DNA of 64,000 nt from Mycobacterium triplex (GTDB lineage Bacteria; Actinomycetota; Actinomycetes; Mycobacteriales; Mycobacteriaceae), in the NCBI RefSeq assembly GCF_000689255.1, contig NZ_HG964446.1, positions 1,106,484 to 1,170,483 of the forward strand. Reading direction: 5' to 3'. A program made the position numbers and the translations under genes. Below, one piece after another: positions 10,055 to 18,414 of this stretch (position 1 is its first letter; each line of letters begins with the position of its first letter). The notes under the pieces were generated by a model. It saw nothing but the letters and a program-made list of their open reading frames with translations, was not told where the DNA came from and made no database searches.

Positions 10055-10176
10055 TTACATGTCGGCGTCAGTATGGTGGCCACCATCCGGGTGGCCCCGG
10101 CACTTTCCAACGCTTCGTCGGAACAGTTGGGGGCGAGGATGTCCTCAATGCGGTCGAAGGTGATCAAGGTGCTCAT
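10051..10176 (-). CDS. lanA: Putative class II lanthipeptide precursor peptide LanA, 41 residues
   Basis: The small gene encodes a leader MSTLITFDRIEDILAPNC then SDEALESAGA, and a C-terminal TRMVATILTPTCK. AAAGGAG lies six bases before the ATG. The acidic helical leader ending in a Gly-Ala-like site is what class II precursors look like. Cleavage after AGA would give a 13-residue core with four Thr and one Cys, enough for one methyllanthionine ring (for example Thr to Cys12) plus dehydrobutyrines. It is the first gene of the transcript leading to lanM. No C39 peptidase transporter is encoded nearby, so leader removal must occur elsewhere. The call rests on size, composition, position and the strong ribosome site. 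Leader boundary and ring are predictions. Confidence 0.75.
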   Translation of the reverse strand: MSTLITFDRIEDILAPNCSDEALESAGATRMVATILTPTCK

Positions 10177-10209
10177 CGCGGTCTCCTTTTGTTGAAAGCG
10201 TGGATTTTC

Positions 10210-10328
10210 CATAGCGGCTCCCGAGGAAGGCGCTATGTGAACCCTTGGATGCCATAACGGTAGCCAGACGTGAGCGCCGTTGTCCCCCCCGCTGCCCGGC
10301 TTTTCGCCCCCCTGCTGCCCGGTATTCG
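10210..10328 (-). promoter_or_regulatory. Island promoter module, copy 2 (upstream of lanA)
   Basis: On the plus strand the order is CATAGCG (10210-10216), 14 bases, CGCTATG (10231-10237), GGTAGCCAGAC (10259-10269), CCCGCTGCCCGG (10288-10299) and CCTGCTGCCCGG (10311-10322). The three internal spacings (28, 29, 23 bp) equal those of copy 1. The inverted-repeat loop is 14 bases here and 1 base in copy 1. Read in the direction of lanA, the paired CCGGGCAGC repeats lie farthest upstream and the CATAGCG inverted repeat nearest the gene. I infer a promoter with a dimeric regulator site. Confidence 0.65.
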
Positions 10329-10427
10329 ACCGGGGCGCCGCGGACATCAGCACACCGGCTAGACCCAGACGAAGCGGATGAAATCACATGCGGCGTAGCA
10401 GATCTCATCTGCCGTCGGCCGTCATCC

Positions 10428-11816
10428 TCACCTCTCGATGCAAACCCGAAGTCGACAGGGCTCGGGCACGGGCCGCCACCCCAGCGCCAACGAGGCGCCG
10501 GGTTCCCGCTCAGCCTGCTCGCCGACCGGCTGCACCCGGCAATGGCGAAATAACGTGGCCAGCACGACCCTCATCTCGTATTGAGCGAATGCCGCACCGA
10601 GACAACGGCGAACGCCGCCACCGAACGGGATCCAGGTATACGTCCCGGCTCGTTGCTCGAGGAACCGGGCAGGCCGGAAGTGCTGCGGATCGGGGTAGAT
10701 GTCCGGGCGCCGGTGCATGAGATAGATCGAAGGCACCACCGTCACCCCGGCCGGCAACGGGACACCGCCAATTTCCATCGGTGCCTTCAGAAGCCGCGGG
10801 ACCAGCGAGAAAACCGGCCGCAAGCGCAATGTCTCCATCACGATGGCATCGAGGAACTCGTACCCGCCCGCATGCACCTCGTCAACAAGTCGCGACTGCA
10901 CGTCGGGGTCACCGACCACCCACTCCACCGCCGACGCGAGCGCGCTGGCCGTGGATTCGTGACCGGCCAACAGCAGCGTCATCAATTCGTCGCGGATCTC
11001 GACATCGCTCAACGGCCGGCCATCCGCGTGGCGGGCCCTCAGCAGCATGGACAACACGTCGGCACGTTCGTCCAGGTCATCTGTTCGACGTCGGTCGTCG
11101 ATCTCGGCGTAGAGCAAGCGGTCGACGTCGCGAAACAGCTTGCGTGTCAGCGCTGCCCTGACGCGCTGGGGGCTCAGAACCAACAACAGAAGCCGCCCGG
11201 GACTGCCCGTTGTCGTGGTCAGCATGCGCACGAGTTCCATCCGCAGCTGGTCAAGGCGCCCGCCCTCGGACAGCCCGAACACCGCGCGCAGGATGACTTC
11301 GAGCGTCAATGCCTGCATCCGGGTACGCACCAGCACCGGCTCGCCACGCGGCCAGCGGGCGATCTCATTTTCGGCGATCGCGGTCATCGTGTCCGCGTAG
11401 GACTGCAAGTGGTTGCCGCGAAACGGCGGCACGAGTAGCTGGCGCTGTTCTTTATGCGCCTCACCGTCGAGCAGGAGCACCGAATTCGCGCCGACTACGG
11501 GCAACAAGATGCGATTCGCCTCCCCACCCCGCAGCAGCTCCGGGGGCCCCGTAAAGACTTCTTTGACCGCATCAGGATGGGACACCATCACCCAGGTCCC
11601 CTCACCGGCCAGCCTGAGGGTAAACGTGTCGCCGAAGCGAGCGGCCGAACGCTCCATGAACCTCCAGGGGTTGGTCATCCACGCAGCGGTCTGGACGCTG
11701 ACCGGGAGTCGGGGGCCAGGTGGCAGCGCGCCGATTGCCAAGCGATCGCCTCCAACTCGGACATTTTGAAAGCGGGTGTGGGTCGGAGCTTGAGTAACGT
11801 CCGGCAGGTGAGTCAT
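10428..11816 (-). CDS. Cytochrome P450 monooxygenase (CYP135/CYP138-like)
   Basis: This 462-residue P450 has the heme-binding motif FGGGVRRCLG (Cys about 405), the oxygen-activating I-helix LLLAGHESTASAL, the ExxR motif ETLRLRP and the N-terminal LPPGPRLPVSVQTA typical of mycobacterial CYP135/137/138 proteins. It would use ferredoxin-delivered electrons to hydroxylate or oxidise a substrate. I start it at the ATG of MTHLPDV, which overlaps by ATGA the stop of a 22-codon upstream ORF; the frame is open for 90 codons further but without support. A promoter module shared with lanA precedes it, so oxidation of the lanthipeptide is a plausible role by inference. No ferredoxin gene is adjacent. Confidence 0.92.
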   Translation of the reverse strand: MTHLPDVTQAPTHTRFQNVRVGGDRLAIGALPPGPRLPVSVQTAAWMTNPWRFMERSAARFGDTFTLRLAGEGTWVMVSHPDAVKEVFTGPPELLRGGEANRILLPVVGANSVLLLDGEAHKEQRQLLVPPFRGNHLQSYADTMTAIAENEIARWPRGEPVLVRTRMQALTLEVILRAVFGLSEGGRLDQLRMELVRMLTTTTGSPGRLLLLVLSPQRVRAALTRKLFRDVDRLLYAEIDDRRRTDDLDERADVLSMLLRARHADGRPLSDVEIRDELMTLLLAGHESTASALASAVEWVVGDPDVQSRLVDEVHAGGYEFLDAIVMETLRLRPVFSLVPRLLKAPMEIGGVPLPAGVTVVPSIYLMHRRPDIYPDPQHFRPARFLEQRAGTYTWIPFGGGVRRCLGAAFAQYEMRVVLATLFRHCRVQPVGEQAEREPGASLALGWRPVPEPCRLRVCIER

Positions 11817-11881
11817 TGGGCTAAAGCCGCCGATCCAGGAATTCGCACGCCAGCAACGCGGTCGGAGGTAACTGTGCTCAT
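11813..11881 (-). CDS. 22-residue leader ORF translationally coupled to the P450
   Basis: The ORF MSTVTSDRVAGVRIPGSAAL(AQ) has a strong AAAAGGAG site, and its TGA overlaps the P450 ATG (ATGA). Its start resembles the lanA leader: AACGAAAAGGAG...ATGAGCAC against AACAAAAGGAG...ATGAGCAC, then TCCGACCGCGTTG against TTCGACCGCATTG. The peptide starts MST-(V/L)-T-DR like LanA but has no Cys and stops at once. I read it as a decayed lanA copy that now delivers ribosomes to the P450. It may instead be a real small peptide. Confidence 0.55.
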   Translation of the reverse strand: MSTVTSDRVAGVRIPGSAALAQ

Positions 11882-11930
11882 GCCAAGCTCCTTTTCGTTG
11901 AATCGGCGAAGTGGTCGGCAGCGGGCACAA

Positions 11931-11977
11931 CGCTAGCCCGCCACGAACACTGTTGTCCTCCCTGCTGTCCGGTATTC
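11931..11977 (-). promoter_or_regulatory. Island promoter module, copy 3 (upstream of the P450 transcript)
   Basis: On the plus strand the box GCTAGCCCGCC (11932-11942) is followed 29 bp later by CCTGCTGTCCGG (11961-11972). That is the same distance as in copies 1 and 2. Only one repeat is present; its 3' flank (GGTATTCG) matches the second repeat of copy 2, as if 23 bp had been deleted. The CATAGCG inverted repeat is absent. It lies about 50 bp before the leader-ORF start. Confidence 0.55.
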
Positions 11978-12105
11978 GGCAGCTACCGACAGCCGCCGCG
12001 GAAGGCCAACTCCGCAGTCTCACCTCGTCAGATCGGTCCGCATCGCCGGTCGGCTGTCCACCGGCAATGACGAGCCCCCCTCCCACTGAGTAGAGTTCCT
12101 ACAGC

Positions 12106-12396
12106 ATGAAGCAATTCATCGTGGCGGGACTGGCCACCGTGCTGTCGGCCGGCGCGCTGATCGCCGCCGCACCCGCGGCCAACGCCGGCTGCCAGTTGGG
12201 CGGCGCCGTCATCAGCAAATGCGATGGTCCGGTCCAGGTCGACGGAACCTGGCAGCGGTGCGTCGTCTTTCCGCCAACACCCGGGCGCGACGGCACTCCG
12301 GTTTACGTCACCAATACCAACTGCCAGACGTTGGGTCCCGACCAGCATCCGTCGGGCGCTGCCTTTGCGGACCCCCCAACGCACATCGACGACTGA
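12106..12396 (+). CDS. Small secreted CDGP-domain protein
   Basis: This 96-residue protein begins with a signal peptide (MKQFIVAGLATVLSAGALIA, then AAPAANA/G). The mature part has four cysteines and the mycobacterial CDGP motif in SKCDGPVQVDGTWQRC. Two disulfides are likely in the cell wall or medium. Function is unknown. The position suggests it matches Rv0397A of H37Rv (synteny from memory). It is divergent from the island P450 transcript and converges on the next gene. Confidence 0.85.
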   Translation: MKQFIVAGLATVLSAGALIAAAPAANAGCQLGGAVISKCDGPVQVDGTWQRCVVFPPTPGRDGTPVYVTNTNCQTLGPDQHPSGAAFADPPTHIDD

Positions 12397-12402
12397 CGCG
12401 GC

Positions 12403-13005
12403 TTACGGCCAGGCGGATGCGTTGCCCTTGTAGTTCCCGTTGAGCGCTGTGCAGAAGTCGGAATTCGTGCCGGCGAGCAGCACGATGAAGTCGCCGCCCT
12501 TGTCGTTGAATGTCTGTGGCGGATAAGCCCATCCGCTGTTGCACATTTGCGTCGGACTGCCCAGCGAAGGCCTGCGCCAGTTGGACATCTCGCACGCCTT
12601 CATCGCGGCGCCGTCCGGATAGGCGCTCTTGGCGATGACGAGCATCGCACCGCCCCACTTGCCGTCGTTGCGGCGGTAGCCACGCGCCCCGAATCCGGCA
12701 TTGTCCTTCTGGCAGCCCAGCGCGCGCTGCAGCGCCATGAACGGCAGGGCGAGGTCGCGATCGCCGATACCGGCTGCGGCAGCGATGAATTGAGCCGCGT
12801 CCGGGCCGTCGACCTCTTGAACGTTGGGATCCTTGAGGCTCTTGAGTTGCTGCGACATCTGCGAGGCGTTGCCCCCGCCGCCGATGATCGGCCCGCCGTT
12901 GGTCGCCGTCATCGGGGGCAGCGTGCCGGTGGGATCGGCGACGGCACTGGGCATCGCCAACGCTCCCAGGGCCAGCGTGCCCGCAGCGATCGCTCGAATG
13001 CGCAT
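12403..13005 (-). CDS. Conserved secreted protein (Rv0398c-like)
   Basis: This 200-residue protein has a cleavable signal peptide (MRIRAIAAGTLALGALAMPSA) and five cysteines in the mature part. AAGGAG precedes the ATG by 8 bp. There is no catalytic motif I recognise. It sits 12 bp downstream of lpqK on the same strand, so lpqK and this gene are probably cotranscribed with fadE7. Order and length match Rv0398c. Function unknown. Confidence 0.85.
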   Translation of the reverse strand: MRIRAIAAGTLALGALAMPSAVADPTGTLPPMTATNGGPIIGGGGNASQMSQQLKSLKDPNVQEVDGPDAAQFIAAAAGIGDRDLALPFMALQRALGCQKDNAGFGARGYRRNDGKWGGAMLVIAKSAYPDGAAMKACEMSNWRRPSLGSPTQMCNSGWAYPPQTFNDKGGDFIVLLAGTNSDFCTALNGNYKGNASAWP

Positions 13006-13017
13006 GGCTGGAACTCC

Positions 13018-14247
13018 TTATCTCGCCGGCGGCATCGGTGGAGCGGCGTTCGGAGCCATCACCGCGCCGATCTTGCGGAACAGTATGTCGGCCTGATTAC
13101 TGTAGTTGCCCTGGTCGTCGAAGGCCTCCGGGGCGTAGGTGACCGCGACGGCGATCGCGATCTTCTGCGCCGGCAGGTAGGCCTCGACGCCCGCGCACCC
13201 GGAGAACAACGGATTCTGCATCAGCCAGTCGCCGGAGATGATGATGCCCAGCCCGTAGGTGTAGCCCTCGTTCTGGTCGAAGCAGGTCGGGCAGCCCGGC
13301 TGGGCGTGGGTCTTGCCGCGCAGCGCGGTCGACACCATCTTGCGGTACGAGTCGCCCGAGAGCAGCTTGCCGGAGCCGATCCCGACGGCGGTGGCTTCCA
13401 TGTCGCCGATGGTGGTGGTCTGAATGGCGCCGTGGGTAATGGTCCAGGACGGATTCCAGTACGTGGACTCCTCGTAAAACGGTGTCCCCGCAGGGATTTT
13501 GAGTGCCTGGCGCCGCTCGGAGGTGAACGTGTGCAAGACCGGCCAGGGAATTTCGGCGGTATCGGAGTTCGCGGTGTGCTTCAAGCCGAGCGGCCCCAGC
13601 ACCTCGTTGGCCAGCAGCGTCGGCATGTCCTGACCGGTGGCCTTCTCCAGCGCCAGCCCGAGCAGCACGTAATTCGTGTGCGCGTAATTCCAGTTGGTCC
13701 CGGGCTCGTAGAGCAGTGGCCGCCCGGAGATCTGGGCGAGCAGATCTTGAGTTGTCCACTGCTGGAACGGGTTTGCGTAGGATTCGTTGGCGAACTGGTC
13801 GTTGCCGAGGACGTAATCGGGGTAGCCGGACGTCATCTGCGCCAGCTGCCCCAACGTGACGCGCCCGGCGTCGGGGAAGTCGGGCAGCCATTTCGACAAC
13901 CGGTCATCCAGGCTCAGCTTCTTCTGGTCGACCAGCCTCAGCAGCAGCGTCGCCACATACGAGATCGCGACGGCGCCGTTGCGGAAGTGCATGTCGGTGG
14001 TGGCCGGCACCCCCGTCATCGAGTCGCCGACGGCCCGGGTGAGGACCTCCTTGCCGTCCACCGTGACGCGTACGATCGCGGCCTTCAGGTGCGCCTGCGT
14101 CACGAAGTTGTGTACCAATCGCAGCACGGCATCGGCCTTGGCCTGGTCGGCGGATTCCGCCTGCGTGGGCGCCGGTGACGGCGTAGGTCCACAGCCCGCC
14201 ACGAGCAAGCAAGCGACGACCAGAGACGCGATGCGACGTGAAGCCAT
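13018..14247 (-). CDS. lpqK: Beta-lactamase/penicillin-binding-like lipoprotein, active-site motif lost
   Basis: This 409-residue lipoprotein has a lipobox at LLVAGC (Cys about 19) and then a class C beta-lactamase/PBP4*-like domain (GRVTLGQLAQMTSGYPDY, NWNYAHTNYVLLGLALE). In active family members the sequence after FR(I/N)G is SxxK; here it is MHFRNGAVAISYVATLLL, so Ser is Ala and Lys is Ile. The usual YxN is YAH. On this evidence it should not act as a serine hydrolase and may be a binding or scaffold protein at the cell surface. The start overlaps the fadE7 stop by one base (TGATG). Synteny supports lpqK (Rv0399c). Confidence 0.88.
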   Translation of the reverse strand: MASRRIASLVVACLLVAGCGPTPSPAPTQAESADQAKADAVLRLVHNFVTQAHLKAAIVRVTVDGKEVLTRAVGDSMTGVPATTDMHFRNGAVAISYVATLLLRLVDQKKLSLDDRLSKWLPDFPDAGRVTLGQLAQMTSGYPDYVLGNDQFANESYANPFQQWTTQDLLAQISGRPLLYEPGTNWNYAHTNYVLLGLALEKATGQDMPTLLANEVLGPLGLKHTANSDTAEIPWPVLHTFTSERRQALKIPAGTPFYEESTYWNPSWTITHGAIQTTTIGDMEATAVGIGSGKLLSGDSYRKMVSTALRGKTHAQPGCPTCFDQNEGYTYGLGIIISGDWLMQNPLFSGCAGVEAYLPAQKIAIAVAVTYAPEAFDDQGNYSNQADILFRKIGAVMAPNAAPPMPPAR

Positions 14248-15443
14248 CAGCGGAAGGCGTCGCTACCGGTGAATGCCTGGCCCAGCACCAACTGATGCAT
14301 CTCGGGGGTGCCCTCGTAGGTCAGCACCGACTCCAGGTTGACCATGTGCCGGATGACCGGGAATTCCAGCGATATTCCGTTGCCGCCCAATATGGTTCGA
14401 GCGGTGCGGCAGATCTTGAGCGCCTCGCGGGTGTTGTTCAGCTTGCCGAAGCTGACCTGCTCGGGGCGCAGCCCGACGCTGTCCTTGAGGCGGCCCAGGT
14501 GCAGCGAGAGCAGCTGTCCCTTGTGCAATTCGACGGCCATGTCGACGAGTTTGGCCTGGGTCAGCTGGAATCCCGCGATCGGCCGGCCGAACTGCGTGCG
14601 CTGCGTGGCGTATTCGAGCGCGGCCTGCCACGCCGTGCGCGCCGCTCCCATCGATCCCCAGACGATGCCGTAACGCGCCTCGGACAGGCAGGACAGCGGC
14701 CCGCGCAGCCCCTGGGCGTCGGGCAGCATCGCGTCGGCGGGCAGCCGCACGTCGTCGAGCACCAGCTCGCTGGTGATCGAGGCGCGCAGCGACAGCTTGT
14801 GGTGAATCGTGTTGGCGGTGAAGCCCGGGGTGCGGGTCGGGACTAGGAAACCCCGAATTCCGCGGCCTCCTTCGTCCTCGGTGTCGGCCCACACCACCGC
14901 GACGTCGGCGACCGAACCGTTGGTGATCCACATCTTGCGGCCGTTGAGAACCCAGTCCGAACCATCCCGTCGCGCATGGGTTTTCATCGCCGCCGGATCG
15001 GATCCGGCATCGGGTTCGGTGAGCCCGAAGCAGCCGAGCAGCTCACCGGCGGCCATGCCGGGCAGCCACTGCTGCTTTTGCTCCTCGGAGCCGAAGTTCC
15101 AGATCGCGAACATCGCCAGCGATCCCTGCACCGAGACCATCGACCGCACCCCGGAGTCGGCGGCCTCCAGCTCGGTACACGCCAGGCCGTAGTGCACCGA
15201 CGAGGACCCGCCGCATCCGTAGCCCTCCAGGTGCATGCCGAGCAGCCCGAGCTCGCCGAACTGCTTGCCCAGTTGGCGCACCGGCAGGTCACCGATCTCG
15301 AACCACTCGGCGACGTAGGGGATGACGTGCTCGGCGCAGAATTTTCTGACCGTGTCGCGCACCGCGATCTCATCGCTGGACAGCGACGCGTCCAGGCCAA
15401 GGGGGTCGTCCCGGTTGAACGCCGGAGGCTTGTGTGTGCTCAT
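14247..15443 (-). CDS. fadE7: Acyl-CoA dehydrogenase FadE7
   Basis: This 398-residue FAD enzyme introduces a trans-2 double bond into acyl-CoA. Visible features are the acyl-CoA dehydrogenase signature GCFGLTEPDAGSDP, WITNGSVADVAVVWA, the arginine-rich YATQRTQFGRPI, and LTYEGTPEMHQL with the catalytic-region Glu. The last motif resembles glutaryl-CoA dehydrogenases and related short-chain enzymes. It starts MSTHKPPAF and is the first gene of the fadE7-lpqK-Rv0398c-like set. The substrate is not readable. Synteny matches Rv0400c. Confidence 0.92.
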   Translation of the reverse strand: MSTHKPPAFNRDDPLGLDASLSSDEIAVRDTVRKFCAEHVIPYVAEWFEIGDLPVRQLGKQFGELGLLGMHLEGYGCGGSSSVHYGLACTELEAADSGVRSMVSVQGSLAMFAIWNFGSEEQKQQWLPGMAAGELLGCFGLTEPDAGSDPAAMKTHARRDGSDWVLNGRKMWITNGSVADVAVVWADTEDEGGRGIRGFLVPTRTPGFTANTIHHKLSLRASITSELVLDDVRLPADAMLPDAQGLRGPLSCLSEARYGIVWGSMGAARTAWQAALEYATQRTQFGRPIAGFQLTQAKLVDMAVELHKGQLLSLHLGRLKDSVGLRPEQVSFGKLNNTREALKICRTARTILGGNGISLEFPVIRHMVNLESVLTYEGTPEMHQLVLGQAFTGSDAFR

Positions 15444-15510
15444 GCAAGCCAGCCTGCCACCGCGCCCAACGCGAAGAACAGTGTCCGGCCCAGCCCGGTA
15501 GTCTCGCTCT

Positions 15511-15873
15511 ATGCAGCGGCTGGGATGGCTCGGCGTCGATGTGTTGTGCGTCCTGGTGTTCTGCGCCGTGGGACGCCGCAGTCACGACGAGGGGCTCGAT
15601 CTCGCCGGCATCGCGACGACGGCCTGGCCGTTTCTGACCGGGACCGTGATCGGATGGCTGGTGTCCCGCGGGTGGCAGCGGCCCACCGCCGTGGCCCCCA
15701 CCGGCGTGGTGATCTGGCTGTGCACCGTGGTGATCGGCATGGTGTTGCGCAAGGTCGGCTCCGCGGGCGTGGCCGCGAGTTTTGTCGTGGTCGCGGCGTC
15801 GGTGACCGCGCTGTTGTTGCTCGGTTGGCGAGCGGCCGTCGGGCTAGCGTTGCGGCGCCGCTCCGGCGTCTGA
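15511..15873 (+). CDS. DUF3054 small membrane protein (Rv0401-like)
   Basis: This 120-residue protein is nearly all hydrophobic, with four membrane helices typical of DUF3054. Its stop overlaps the ATG of the following methyltransferase (TGATG), so the two are cotranscribed. It is divergent from fadE7. Function unknown; position matches Rv0401. Confidence 0.85.
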   Translation: MQRLGWLGVDVLCVLVFCAVGRRSHDEGLDLAGIATTAWPFLTGTVIGWLVSRGWQRPTAVAPTGVVIWLCTVVIGMVLRKVGSAGVAASFVVVAASVTALLLLGWRAAVGLALRRRSGV

Positions 15874-16814
15874 TGGCACGGACCGACGACGACACGTGGG
15901 GTCCCGACAGCGGCGTCGGAATGACCGCGACGTTCGGCGCGGTCGCCCGCGCACTGGCGACCGGTAAGGGTCTGGTCAGCGATCCTTTCGCCGAGCCGCT
16001 GGTGCGCGCCGCGGGCGTGCCGTACTTCACCCGGATGGTCGACGACGAGCGGTACACCGACGGCGGCGACAACGCGATCGTGACCGGGCTCGTCACGCTG
16101 CTCGGGGCGCACACCCGGTTCCTGGACGAATTCCTCGCCGACGCCGGGCGGGCGGGCATTCGCCAAGTCGTGATCGTCGGCTCCGGCCTGGACACCCGTC
16201 CGTATCGGCTGTGGTGGCCGCCCGGCACCACGGTGTACGAGATCGATCAGCCCGATGTCATCGACTTCAAGACCGCCGTGTTGCGTCGCCTGGGCGCCGA
16301 GCTGACCGCGCACCGCCGCGCGGTCGGAGTCGATCTGCGGCGCGACTGGTTGACGGCACTGCACCGGTCGGGCTTTGATGCCGCCCAGCCGACGGTGTGG
16401 ATCGCCGAGACGGTCCTGATCGGGTTCCTGCCCCCCGACGGCCAGAGCCGGCTGCTCGCCGATGTCTCGGCGGTCAGCGCGCCGGGCAGCCGGTTCGCCG
16501 GCGATCACATGCCGACCTGGTCCGCATTCCAGCTGGAGGCCGCCCAGACATTCGTCGACACCTGGCGGCAATTCGGTCTCGACGTCGATCTGGCCGGACT
16601 GACCTACCCGGGCGAATATCGCGCCGTCCCGCCGTATCTTGCCGAGCATGGCTGGCAGCCGGTCGAGCGAAACGTCACCGATTTGTTCAGCGCGATCGGA
16701 ATGAGCAACCGTTGGCGCGGCACCCCCGATGACGACGCGATTACGCCCCGCTATGTCACCGCAACGCGAGCGGCCGGGCCCGCGGTGACACCGGGCCGGA
16801 ATGCATCCGCCTGA
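15873..16814 (+). CDS. SAM-dependent methyltransferase, LCM-like mycobacterial family
   Basis: This 313-residue protein is a second member of the TIGR00027-type family (compare 5472-6410). It shows VVIVGSGLDTRPYRLWWPPG for SAM binding and YEIDQPDVIDF. It starts MARTDDDTW, overlapping the DUF3054 stop. In H37Rv the mmpL1-mmpS1-fadD30-pks6 block follows Rv0401; here this gene begins a different block. Substrate unknown. Confidence 0.9.
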   Translation: MARTDDDTWGPDSGVGMTATFGAVARALATGKGLVSDPFAEPLVRAAGVPYFTRMVDDERYTDGGDNAIVTGLVTLLGAHTRFLDEFLADAGRAGIRQVVIVGSGLDTRPYRLWWPPGTTVYEIDQPDVIDFKTAVLRRLGAELTAHRRAVGVDLRRDWLTALHRSGFDAAQPTVWIAETVLIGFLPPDGQSRLLADVSAVSAPGSRFAGDHMPTWSAFQLEAAQTFVDTWRQFGLDVDLAGLTYPGEYRAVPPYLAEHGWQPVERNVTDLFSAIGMSNRWRGTPDDDAITPRYVTATRAAGPAVTPGRNASA

Positions 16815-16834
16815 TAGGCGTTAGAGGTGAGGTG

Positions 16835-17320
16835 ATGTCCAAGACCCGGCTCCGGTTCGTCCCCGCCGCGTTGGACGACGCGCTGGCGCAGCCGTTGCTG
16901 GCCGAGTTGGCCACCGAGTACGCGCAGCGCTACGACAGCACGGCGCCGACGGTGTTGGCGTGGCTCAAGGACAACCCCACCGACGAGTTCGCGCCACCGG
17001 ACGGGGGCATGTTGATCGGCCTGCTGGATGGCCGCCCGGTGACCGGCGGCGGGTTTCGCCGCTTCGACGCCGAGACGGCCGAGCTGAAGAGAATTTGGAC
17101 CGACAGCGGGCATCGCCGCCGCGGCTACGCGATGGCGCTGCTGGCCGAGCTGGAAGGCGAGATCGCGGTGCGCGGCTACCGGAGGGTCTATTTGATGACC
17201 GGCAACCGGCAGCCCGAGGCCGAGGAGTTGTACCGGGCCACCGGCTACACCCGGCTGGATGAGCCGTTGCCGTCCGAAGGTCCCGTCTTCCCGATCGCCT
17301 TCGAGAAGTGGCTCACATGA
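16835..17320 (+). CDS. GNAT-family N-acetyltransferase
   Basis: This protein of 161 residues transfers an acyl group from acyl-CoA to an unknown amine. The acetyl-CoA binding motif is IWTDSGHRRRGYAMALLAELE and the C-terminal QPEAEELYRATGY segment is typical. I use the ATG (MSKTRL), which has GAGG seven bases upstream; a GTG one codon earlier is possible. Its stop overlaps the next ATG (ATGA), placing it first in a four-gene run with three luciferase-like enzymes. Confidence 0.88.
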   Translation: MSKTRLRFVPAALDDALAQPLLAELATEYAQRYDSTAPTVLAWLKDNPTDEFAPPDGGMLIGLLDGRPVTGGGFRRFDAETAELKRIWTDSGHRRRGYAMALLAELEGEIAVRGYRRVYLMTGNRQPEAEELYRATGYTRLDEPLPSEGPVFPIAFEKWLT

Positions 17321-18414
17321 GCGGCCGGCTGCATCTGGCCGTCGCGCTGGACGGGTACGGCTGGGACCCGCAGGCGTGGCGGGCCACACTGGCGGCCGAC
17401 CCGAACACGCCTTCGCCGCTCAGCGGCCGCTACTGGGCCGACCTGGCGGCCACCGCCGAACGCGGGCTGCTCGACTTCCTCACCATCGACGACACCCTGA
17501 TGCCGCAGCCCGGGCGCCGCGAGCGGATCGATCCGCGACGGCTGGCCGGTCGCGGCGACGCCGCCCTGGTGGCCGCCCGCATCGCACCCGCGACGCGGCA
17601 CATCGGGCTGGTTCCGGTGGCGACGGTGACCCATACCGAGCCGTTCCACATCTCCAAATCCATTGCCACGCTTGACTACGTCTCGCACGGCCGGGCGGGC
17701 TGGCAGCCTCGCGTCAGCTCGACCGCGCACGAGGCGGCGCTGTTCGGCCGCCGCGAGGCAGGCCTGGACGGGTTGTTCGAGGAGGCCGCCGATCACGTCG
17801 ACGTGGTGCGCCGGCTCTGGGACAGCTGGGAGGACGACGCGATCATCCGCGACGTGGCCACCGGGCGCTACGTCGATATCGACAAGCTGCATTACATCGA
17901 CTTCACCGGCAAATTCTTCTCGGTCAAGGGCCCGTCGATCACGCCTCGCCCGCCGCAGGGCCAGCCAGTGGTGGCGGTACTGGCCCACCGGCGACCGGTC
18001 TACGAATTCGCCGCTACCAGTGCTGATCTCGTGTTCATCACGCCTCACGACGAGGCCTCGCTGCGCGGCATCCTGGACGAGCTGGCCGCCGCCGGGGGCG
18101 GGCGGCTGAAGGTGTACGCCGACGTGGTGGTGTCGTTCGGGGGTGCAGGTGATCCCCGCTCCGATGCGCTCAACTTCACCGGAGCCGCAACCGAATTGGT
18201 GGACCTGCTGCTGGAATGGCAGCGCCTCGGGGTGGACGGGGCGCGGCTGCGACCCGCCGCCAACGCCACCGATCTGCCGGTGATCGTGGACGAGGTGGTT
18301 CCGCTGTTGCAGCGGGCCGGCCGCTTCCGTGCGGCCTACCAGGACGGCGAAACGCTACGGGCCCGGCTCGGTCTGCCGGTCGCGCCCAACCGATACGCGG
18401 CGGTCCGGCGATGA
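17317..18414 (+). CDS. Luciferase-like (LLM) flavin-dependent monooxygenase
   Basis: This protein of 365 residues is a TIM-barrel oxidoreductase of the bacterial luciferase superfamily using FMNH2 or F420. Family features are LDYVSHGRAGWQPRVS, corresponding to the conserved LS.GR.GWN region, and a start of the RLHLAVALDGYGW type. It overlaps the acetyltransferase stop and the next start by ATGA. With the next two genes it forms a set of three related enzymes, a pattern seen in organosulfur or aminocarboxylate breakdown loci. The substrate is not determined. Confidence 0.85.
   Translation: MSGRLHLAVALDGYGWDPQAWRATLAADPNTPSPLSGRYWADLAATAERGLLDFLTIDDTLMPQPGRRERIDPRRLAGRGDAALVAARIAPATRHIGLVPVATVTHTEPFHISKSIATLDYVSHGRAGWQPRVSSTAHEAALFGRREAGLDGLFEEAADHVDVVRRLWDSWEDDAIIRDVATGRYVDIDKLHYIDFTGKFFSVKGPSITPRPPQGQPVVAVLAHRRPVYEFAATSADLVFITPHDEASLRGILDELAAAGGGRLKVYADVVVSFGGAGDPRSDALNFTGAATELVDLLLEWQRLGVDGARLRPAANATDLPVIVDEVVPLLQRAGRFRAAYQDGETLRARLGLPVAPNRYAAVRR

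Noticed and set aside
12547..14178. 543-codon plus-strand frame opposite Rv0398c-like and lpqK genes
   Set aside because: Both minus-strand genes have signal peptides, ribosome sites and recognisable folds. The plus frame is a GC-driven shadow.
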